Of a stretch of 23,436 nt of DNA, positions 19,901 through 23,436 are shown one piece after another. Numbering within the stretch: position 1 is the stretch's first letter; each line of letters opens with the position of its first letter. Under the pieces are notes generated by a model. That model was not told the origin of the DNA. It did no database searches and was given only the letters and a program-made list of their open reading frames with translations. The stretch covers positions 300,672-324,107 of the forward strand of contig CAMPET010000063.1 in the NCBI GenBank assembly GCA_946803715.1, in the 5' to 3' direction. The position numbers and the translations under genes are program-made. The DNA is from Beroe ovata (Eukaryota > Ctenophora > Nuda > Beroida > Beroidae).

Positions 19901-22035
19901 CTTTTAATTTCTGCGTCTGATCACATGAATCTCCGTGACGTAAATATATCGGGATTGATCAATATACGGTGACATGTGCAATGTCGTATGAGAAGTCCCA
20001 AACTGTCAAGAATTGTTCATGAATTCGCACGGACATGCTTGAATCTGATTTCGAGCAAATGTGAACTTGACATGAAGACTTGGGACGGGGATTTTGGGGA
20101 GATTGATCTTTGGAGATCTGTTGACTTTGAGGTGGAAATGGAATTTTATAAAGGAGAGGGGAATAAACCAGCTTCTCGCTTGTAAACTGTGCAGATTAGC
20201 GCTTGCCTTGCCGAGCATCTGTCACCCTGTGATATTCCCGGGAATACGATGTCCTGTCACACGATTTGTATGTAAGCCTTGTGCTCCTTACTCAGTATGT
20301 GCTCCTTACTCAGTATGTGCTCCTTACTCAGTATGTGGGAAGTGTGAACCTTGTTAGTAATAGCTGTTTCGCATACATATGAACCAATATAGCGAGCCGG
20401 TTTGTGCACATTACATGTCTGTTTTGACATGACCGTTTACCCAGGCCGGGTGTTCACTGTAAACAGTGTGTTTAGTGCAATAGTGTTCACCAAGACGCGC
20501 GGTGAAGTTAAACCGGCCGCGATTTATAGCAGTAGGGTGATATTGATCTATGCGCACTATTAATTATCATTGACGTCATACCATACACAGCTCAATTGGG
20601 TAAGCGGTCAAACATTCGACGCGAATTTAACAGTATTACAAATGACTAAAAAAGTGGTGAGCATGTTCATCTGATATCGACACCTATTTGCAGGGCGTTA
20701 CAGCAAGATATTGTGAAGAAGCTGTCCAATGACTCTGGACATTCAGGTCTGTGAGAAATCAGCGTCTATCTCTCTCACACTTACACGATCTCTGAGGTAC
20801 ATTTCTCCCCCGTCCGTCCTTCTCACTTTTTCACAATCACACTCGTTTGAAAGAGAGATGCCTACATTTTATTTTTAATTACTCTTGTAATCATCCTGTG
20901 TAGGCATTCTGACCAAGAGTGGAAAACACCCGATTTTGACCTATTATAAAGTACAATGTCATCTTCTCTAAAATAAGATATTTCTACTTCCAGCAAAGCA
21001 AGAAGAGATGTTGCGAATGCTGTATGAAGCTATGTACAGCGTGGTGGTGTCAGCATTGATGAACCTCCAAACGGCTGGATTCAACACCCAAACCCCCTTT
21101 CCCCATCACTCTGACCCTTCCATGGAGTCGCTCAGTCTCGTTTACGAGAATTGTGCCCTCTTTGCAGACCTTTATCTCAGGTAGCTATCACTCTACACTT
21201 TAACTCTACAATTTACACTGTTGAGTGTACATTGTATTATTGTAAAGTTGTAACACCTGTCCTCCCAGACATCCAGACACAACAGAGTACCTCTATAAAA
21301 AGATGAAACACTCCGATTTCAAGGATGTCATGAAAAACACCATCACCTTCTGCTCTGACCGTGATGTAAGCTTGACATGCAGTTCCATGCAATTTTCATA
21401 CACTTCATTTTGTTTTGATTCTGGAGTAACCTGTGAAGCACGAAAAACCGATACCAAGGCTCATTCTTCCACCAAATCATTTCCAGGATGTTTTCGGAAG
21501 AGAAACAGAGTTCTGGCCGCTGGTGAACCTGGCTAAGCAAGAATTAGGTCTGATATCTAAAGATCCCGTAAGTTTGATTCCATCTTAATCCTTCAAGTTC
21601 AACGGTCGGGATTTATAATTAATGCAATGAGATTGAGTTGAAGATTTAAGATAAAAAGGCCATATTAAAGAGTTGATTACCGTAACATTGTAACAAAACT
21701 ATCCAATCTATTCCCCGTGCTCGCTTAATCATCAATCATATCGACGTATCGGTATTCTACGTCATGATGACGTCATGGTGATGTCGTCATGACAATTCGC
21801 ATTTGCACGTTTATTGCACATCCTGATCCATTGGACAAACTCTATCAAATTCTAATGGACACAATTAACAAATCTCATGACCCTATTTGATTTTAATTTT
21901 GTTTACCGAATATTCACACAGGATTACCACAACCCCTATCGAAAAGTGATATCCCCTCCGCTGCCAAGGTTGCCGAAGAAGAAAGAACGTAAGAAATTAC
22001 CTCGTGGACCTCAGCTCAGTAAATCCGAGCTGTAG
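8405..22035 (+). CDS. CCDC134: CCDC134 orthologue, six coding exons, complete
   Basis: Coding segments are 8405-8511, 20694-20746, 20994-21180, 21269-21365, 21487-21567 and 21922-22035. Every junction has GT/AG borders and the phases join without a break, giving 212 residues (human CCDC134 has 229). Family matches are the block ENCALFADLYLR (human ENTAFFGDVVLR), TFCSDRDVF (human SFCNQTGVF), LAKQELGLISKDPDYHNPY (human MAQELGISEKDSNFQNPF), and a Lys/Arg-rich tail reading RGPQLSKSEL (human KGPRISRSQSEL). The C-terminal KSEL resembles the human QSEL end and suggests KDEL-receptor retrieval to the ER. CCDC134 (ERK/JNK-inhibitor domain family) is an ER/secreted protein reported to modulate MAPK signalling and GRP94 maturation; human loss causes a bone-fragility disorder. 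Intron 1 is about 12.2 kb and hosts a GPCR gene. Exon 1 is the least certain part because it is far away, but its phase and its homology support it. Confidence 0.88.
8659..8881. repeat. Perfect 82-bp inverted repeat with 59-bp loop
   Basis: Arms 8659-8740 and 8800-8881 are exact reverse complements. A 13-bp direct repeat agtagctgggggt lies just left of the structure (about 8602-8614) and directly overlaps the end of the right arm (8879-8891). Perfect identity indicates recent origin, for example by template switching during replication or insertion of a foldback element. Confidence 0.93.
9009..9724. repeat. GC-rich foldback region with GCCGGTCTAA-type repeats
   Basis: The left edge begins gcgccggtctaatgcg. 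The right part (about 9440-9720) carries many inverted relatives such as ggcattagacc, gttagaccggcg and gtcagacctgcat. In between are two blocks of ggccggggccgggg-like sequence (about 9050-9115 and 9330-9420) flanking AT-rich DNA. The opposite orientation of the end motifs suggests a foldback or MITE-like element, but the boundaries are approximate. The same family appears as a clean tandem array at 16679-16785. Confidence 0.5.
9796..9917. repeat. Two-copy 61-bp tandem duplication
   Basis: The unit starting atcatttcctactgatcgag is repeated once directly (9796-9856 and 9857-9917) with two substitutions. Confidence 0.9.
10204..10311. repeat. (GT)n microsatellite with TCTG interruptions and an N
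   Basis: A GT run with regularly spaced gtgtct variants contains a single N at 10252. The array length is therefore unreliable. Confidence 0.95.
10312..10884. other. Unassigned intronic DNA
   Basis: No gene or element is supported between the microsatellite and the palindrome. Confidence 0.45.
10885..10998. repeat. Perfect 114-bp palindrome without spacer
   Basis: The sequence reads identically on both strands around the centre acg|cgt (10941/10942). It shares its centre and arms with the much longer palindrome at 12187-13122. To the right the sequence stays homologous to that locus; to the left it becomes unique immediately before 10885. Confidence 0.95.
10885..11591 (-). mobile_element. 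LTR-like segment plus 3' internal end, copy 1
   Basis: This segment is homologous to 12598-13335, with small indels. Read on the minus strand, a purine tract (complement of 11449-11460: aaaagaaggggg) is followed by tgtttgttatggatgtaacc, the arrangement of a polypurine tract and the TG start of a 3' LTR. About 435 bp into the putative LTR there is a TATA-like ttatatac near 11005-11013. Short ataatcacacaaata tandem repeats lie on the internal side (about 11490-11565). LTR identity is an inference; a complementary CA end was not established. Confidence 0.5.
11592..11709 (+). promoter_or_regulatory. Putative leader with primer-binding-site-like sequence
   Basis: At 11681 the sequence tggtgacagaacgctgac follows ttttcag. 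In LTR retrotransposons a tRNA-complementary site starting TGG normally follows the 5' LTR end, and TGGTGAC is common in Gypsy-type elements. The site is 11 bp upstream of the ATG. The orientation is plus, opposite to the LTR-like segment at its left, so the locus is rearranged. Confidence 0.4.
11710..12185 (+). CDS. Gag-like coiled-coil ORF, truncated at an N
   Basis: The ORF begins MGDKDAIAEIQASLQRLLEQ and reads about 158 residues before the N at 12186; reading beyond that base runs into LTR-like palindromic DNA and is not part of the protein. The first 85 residues are strongly heptad-patterned (QRLLEQNERFGAELAELRKE, then Lys/Glu-rich), followed by an acidic, less ordered part. No zinc knuckle, protease or polymerase motif is present. 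The upstream primer-binding-like site and adjacent LTR-like sequence make an N-terminal gag fragment of an LTR retrotransposon the best guess, with a host coiled-coil exon as the alternative. Confidence 0.45.
12186..12186. other. Single-N assembly join at the palindrome edge
   Basis: The perfect palindrome begins on the very next base, so the inverted arm may be an assembly or library artefact. Confidence 0.7.
12187..13122. repeat. Perfect 936-bp palindrome without spacer
   Basis: Each position x matches the complement of 25309-x around the centre acg|cgt (12654/12655); the endpoints and the mirrored open frames on both arms agree. The arms are 468 bp with no mismatch found at the sites checked. 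Each arm is a putative LTR in opposite orientation. The left limit coincides with the N at 12186. Confidence 0.92.
12655..13335 (-). mobile_element. LTR-like segment plus 3' internal end, copy 2
   Basis: This is homologous to copy 1 at 10942-11591. The purine tract is the complement of 13168-13177 and the putative LTR starts at 13167 on the minus strand. The internal side carries one more unit of the ~24-bp ataatcacacaaatataagtt repeat than copy 1. Homology stops at gataattgatag, ending 13335. Confidence 0.5.
13336..14816. other. Unassigned intronic DNA with decayed open frames
   Basis: Several short frames are open but no intact protein is recognisable. One reads ITGVAGSGESHLL at about 13774-13812, resembling a P-loop with the essential Lys replaced by Glu; it may be the trace of a dead element. 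No splice-supported exon was found. Confidence 0.4.
14817..14872. repeat. Short inverted repeat
   Basis: ttcgttgtaacgat at 14817-14830 is the exact complement of 14859-14872, leaving a 28-base loop. The motif atataacatattc is also directly repeated nearby. Function unknown. Confidence 0.7.
14873..16678. other. Unassigned intronic DNA
   Basis: Only short chance open frames on both strands; none has splice support or a recognisable family. No element boundaries were seen. Confidence 0.45.
16679..16785. repeat. 11-bp tandem repeat, cgccggtctaa
   Basis: Nine full units and one partial unit, with variants such as tgcaggtttgg and cgccggtcttg. The motif is the reverse complement of the gttagaccggcg-type repeats at 9440-9720. 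Confidence 0.92.
16876..16956. repeat. (CA)n microsatellite with CG interruptions
   Basis: Alternating purine-pyrimidine run with cgcac variants. A looser GT-rich tract at about 17087-17190 could pair with it. Confidence 0.93.
17191..18074. other. Upstream region of the GPCR gene
   Basis: No coding region is supported. The last ~150 bp before the TATA box is richer in GC and CpG than the surrounding intron, as a promoter-proximal region might be. Confidence 0.4.
18075..18082 (+). promoter_or_regulatory. TATA box of the nested GPCR gene
   Basis: TATATAAG predicts transcription start near 18105-18115. A donor-like aag|gtagat (exon end 18223) and the acceptor cctactgcag (AG 18437-18438), one base before the ATG, suggest a two-exon transcript with a 5' UTR intron of about 215 bp. 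The predicted arrangement is inferred from sequence only. Confidence 0.5.
18440..19537 (+). CDS. Rhodopsin-class (class A) GPCR, single coding exon
   Basis: The ORF has 365 residues with seven hydrophobic segments at about 10-37, 45-68, 84-112, 123-150, 185-215, 263-292 and 308-330. Class A landmarks are GN in TM1 (G28, N29), Cys85 at the top of TM3 and Cys167 in loop 2 as the likely disulfide, Pro281 in TM6, and NPFIY at 326-330. An N-glycosylation site (NSS) is at residue 3. Several normally conserved residues differ: TM2 has IAVTHLL with His55 where Asp is usual, TM3 ends TRC rather than DRY, and the CWxP Trp is replaced (LNFP). The ligand cannot be inferred; it looks like an invertebrate lineage-specific orphan receptor. 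It acts at the plasma membrane, presumably through G proteins. The gene lies within CCDC134 intron 1 on the same strand. Confidence 0.9.
   Translation: MSNSSVVIVMDAVFGHISLAASVPGVLGNAWILRIFMTEKQQLSKKLFILIAVTHLLTSVWSAIPFGVSRLMGRAPILFSNTPFCNISGVVFNITSRLSVFLISVLSFTRCLAILRPMKHISTKIVMGSVLGYSVFQLLIGSIPFFNFLLSSNPDILYQFEPNYSNCVWLVDQIVRYGTIGYEVAEYLLLFVPYFFPSVIVLTCCCICVTSLVWSGSRFPMTHSPSMISRASNSRRLRAVSLDVQEGDVIPRAFNRSCLAKYKATRTITLVTLLFVVLNFPYWVMLLLFFIEKNTGLQIIDYRNDFIRCLFVFCTNVSAYLNAGINPFIYMKCSRRVSVPVLVGSLRYLNGIRDRSATMIRNILT
19515..19734. repeat. 20-bp minisatellite rich in CACGTG, overlapping the GPCR stop codon
   Basis: Eleven exact-length units of tgatcaggaacattctcacg and variants. The first unit encodes the last residues of the receptor (MIRNILT), and the TGA stop is the start of unit 2. 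Unit junctions form tcacgtga, giving nine intact CACGTG E-box motifs. Confidence 0.97.
19735..20281. other. 3' flank of the GPCR within the intron
   Basis: An AATAAA at 20162-20167 is a candidate poly(A) signal for the receptor transcript. Short open frames here have no recognisable product. Confidence 0.4.
20282..20335. repeat. Three perfect copies of an 18-bp unit
   Basis: tgctccttactcagtatg is repeated three times without change. A chance frame through it reads CAPYSV repeats, but nothing else supports a gene. Confidence 0.93.
20694..22035 (+). CDS. CCDC134: CCDC134 exons 2-6: core domain and ER-retention tail
   Basis: Exon 2 (20694-20746) gives the basic helix ALQQDIVKKLSN. Exon 3 (20994-21180) carries the YEAMYSVVVSALMNL helix and the conserved YENCALFADLYL. 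Exon 4 (21269-21365) and exon 5 (21487-21567) cover the most conserved C-terminal half. Exon 6 (21922-22035) carries the KKKERKK basic stretch and the KSEL end. Donors are gtctgt, gtagct, gtaagc and gtaagt; the first two are weak but the reading frame needs them. An AATAAA overlaps the region just after the stop (22037-22042) and another lies at about 22399. Confidence 0.9.
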
Positions 22036-22147
22036 AAATAAATGACATTACATTTGATACAGATACAGATACATTAGATTCAGATTATCTTTGGAATAAG
22101 ATTCGAAATCGAATTCGATAGAAATACTACTGCTAAAGCTTGCTACT

Positions 22148-22204
22148 AACTTGATTGAAATACCATTACCTAGCAGTGCTAGGTAATGTTATTTCAATCA
22201 AGTT
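22148..22204. repeat. 57-bp near-perfect palindrome downstream of CCDC134
   Basis: The palindrome is centred on 22176 with a single mismatch (22163 against 22189). The arms continue imperfectly into taaagct/agcttta outside. If transcribed as part of the 3' UTR it would form a stable hairpin. Confidence 0.9.
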
Positions 22205-22449
22205 TAGCTTTAAGTAATCTTAAGTAATCTTAAGTTCATAACTATTAGTAATAGTTTTAAATTAAATTGCCTAAAGTAATCAAAGTGATTATATAATAGG
22301 CTAATAGGCTGTCAACTTCTGTGACAGAGTGGTCTACGGAATCCCATTCCCTAGCTCATTTGTGATTTGTAATTGTCATTGTTTGGGCAATACAATGCAA
22401 TAAATTAATGCATTTTCTTTCAGTAATAGTTCATTGGCTGTCGATGATA
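22205..22449. other. Unassigned AT-rich DNA
   Basis: Holds repeated cttaagtaat motifs at about 22208-22235 and a candidate AATAAA near 22399; no gene. Confidence 0.4.
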
Positions 22450-22875
22450 GCCCTTGTCGAGAATTTCATTGCTGATCCTACAGCAGCGGATTAGAGTGAA
22501 ATCCGCGCGCGCGCCGCGCAAACTTATTCTCATGCCTCTGACGCACGCCGCTTCGTTGGCCTTGCTCTTCAAAGAGAAATAAAATTAAAAATACGCAGCG
22601 TGTTACCCTCGGAAGCATTTTGTTTCTTGCATTTTTTGACATATGTTTATCTTGTCGGGCGATGCCAAACCGCTGATGCAATGCAAGCCTGTTCCACTTC
22701 CCGCGCTGCGTGACCCAAATACTCCGCGCGCGCTGCGCGTCTCCGTGGTTCTCCTTTCTACGACTTTTCAGTTCACTGAGTAGAACAGGGGCGCGCAACG
22801 TGTGCACATGCAAGCCGCATCTCTTTCTGAGAATAAGTTTGCGCAGCGCGCGCGAAACGAAATTCTCGACAGGGC
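22450..22875. mobile_element. Nested inverted-repeat element (MITE-like), CpG-rich
   Basis: The outer inverted repeat is gcccttgtcgagaatttc (22450-22467) against 22859-22875, with one extra base on the left. An inner inverted repeat of about 28 bp contains gcgcgcaaacttattctca on the left (about 22502-22530) and its complement tgagaataagtttgcgc on the right (about 22829-22857). The interior has no convincing protein despite open frames on both strands. No clear target-site duplication was found. Confidence 0.65.
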
Positions 22876-22947
22876 CTATAATCGATCGACAAATGTTTAT
22901 CATTTATCGTTCAGTCAAGTGGTGAAACACAATTCACAATTGATCAA

Positions 22948-23068
22948 GTTCAAATTTGTAGGATTTCACCCTACCCTTGCTGGCGGGATTTTATCCCTGG
23001 CAAGGGCCGGCGGATTGAAAATCGCGCGCCGCGCACCGACGGTAGGGTAAAATCCTACAAGTTCAAAT
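22948..23068. mobile_element. 105-bp MITE A with 8-bp target-site duplication
   Basis: The element 22956-23060 has 20-bp TIRs (left ttgtaggatttcaccctacc; right differs at one base) and is flanked by the perfect 8-bp repeat gttcaaat at 22948-22955 and 23061-23068. Each TIR can itself fold, gtagg pairing with cctac around an atttta-like loop. A second inverted pair, cccttgc/gcaaggg, lies inside. An 8-bp duplication is typical of hAT-type insertion, but the termini do not give a firm assignment. Confidence 0.85.
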
Positions 23069-23192
23069 GAAAAAAATTGCCTAACAATGCAATGCTAGGC
23101 CAGGCGGCAGGCCTTGCAATGCTAGGCCTTTTCACGCGAGCCGCAAAGCGGTGAGCATCAGCAGGTTGAGTGGGAAGCCCGGGCCTATCGTT

Positions 23193-23307
23193 GACAGGCC
23201 TTGTCAGATGTTACCTGACCTGTTTCTCGCATGAGCGCGCCTTCATCGGCTTTCGATGAAGGCGCGCGCGAGAAACTGAGGTCAGATAAAATCTGACAAG
23301 ACAGGCC
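23193..23307. mobile_element. 99-bp MITE B with 8-bp target-site duplication
   Basis: The element 23201-23299 begins ttgtcagatgttacctgacc and ends in the near complement of ttgtcagattttatctgacc. It is flanked by the 8-bp repeat gacaggcc at 23193-23200 and 23300-23307. The centre is a perfect 14-bp-arm hairpin, gcgcgccttcatcg with its complement around a 5-base loop, so nearly the whole element folds into one long stem. Size, duplication length and TIR plan match MITE A. Confidence 0.85.
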
Positions 23308-23436
23308 AGTAAAAACTGCGCTCCGCGCACGAATAGAATTGGTGAATTTGGATTTTGGAATATCAAGGATTTTTTTAAATAAATGGTTCAATACAGCAAA
23401 ATGAATTTTGTTGTGCTGTATTCAGTAGATTTTGTG
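23308..23436. other. Unassigned right edge
   Basis: AT-rich, no recognisable feature. Confidence 0.4.

Larger units (their letters stand above)
8512..20693 (+). other. CCDC134 intron 1, ~12.2 kb, with nested gene and elements
   Basis: It runs from the gtgagt donor to the acceptor cacctatttgcag. It contains a perfect hairpin, GCCGGTCTAA-family repeats, a GT microsatellite with an N, a rearranged LTR-like locus with a gag-like ORF, and a complete GPCR gene on the same strand. All other introns of this gene are under 400 bp, so intron 1 stands out. Confidence 0.75.

Noticed and set aside
20094-20357. 87-residue Cys-rich frame with CAPYSV repeats
   Set aside because: The repeats come from a perfect 18-bp tandem repeat; no signal peptide or splice support.
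22478-22903. 141-residue basic minus-strand frame
   Set aside because: Lies inside the inverted-repeat element; Arg-rich composition follows from CpG-rich DNA.
1-23436. CRISPR array or bacterial operon
   Set aside because: No repeat-spacer pattern with regular unique spacers; genes have introns and eukaryotic signals.

Overview
The window is metazoan nuclear DNA, most likely from a marine invertebrate. It has intron-split genes with GT/AG junctions, (CA)n/(GT)n microsatellites, minisatellites, many short non-autonomous DNA transposons and an LTR-retrotransposon-like fragment. The proteins point to an animal (a bMERB-domain C-terminus, tropomyosin-like coiled coils, a rhodopsin-class GPCR, a CCDC134 orthologue). 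I cannot name the species; a lophotrochozoan is only a guess. Three single N bases (4450, 10252, 12186) look like assembly joins, and two of them sit exactly where duplicated or palindromic sequence begins.

Layout. Positions 1-250 are CA/GT microsatellite. At 815-968 is the last coding exon of a gene entering from the left, with similarity to the bMERB (Rab-binding) domain of MICAL/EHBP1 proteins; a minisatellite starts inside its last codons and runs to 1566. A MITE-like element with a telomere-like core lies at 1984-2482. Two tandem ~1.07-kb units (3375-4449 and 4451-5518) each carry an identical 142-residue tropomyosin-like ORF. Another inverted-repeat element is at 5725-6149 and a tRNA-like Pol III remnant at about 6735-6810.

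From 8397 to 22035 runs one gene on the plus strand that I can assemble from six exons with matching splice phases: a 212-residue CCDC134 orthologue (ER-resident/secreted, signal peptide, C-terminal KSEL). Its first intron is about 12.2 kb. It contains a perfect 82-bp-arm hairpin (8659-8881), GCCGGTCTAA-type repeats (9009-9724 and 16679-16785), a rearranged LTR-element-like locus with a gag-like ORF and very long perfect palindromes (10885-13335), and a complete GPCR gene on the same strand (ORF 18440-19537) with its own TATA box and probable 5' UTR intron. The GPCR stop codon also seeds a minisatellite (19515-19734), this time a 20-bp unit rich in CACGTG.

The right end (22148-23307) is packed with palindromic elements. 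The clearest are two ~100-bp elements with 8-bp target-site duplications and hairpin-forming TIRs whose stems differ in sequence but keep their pairing. The genes do not form a pathway; the clear structural relationship is nesting of the GPCR and mobile DNA inside CCDC134.
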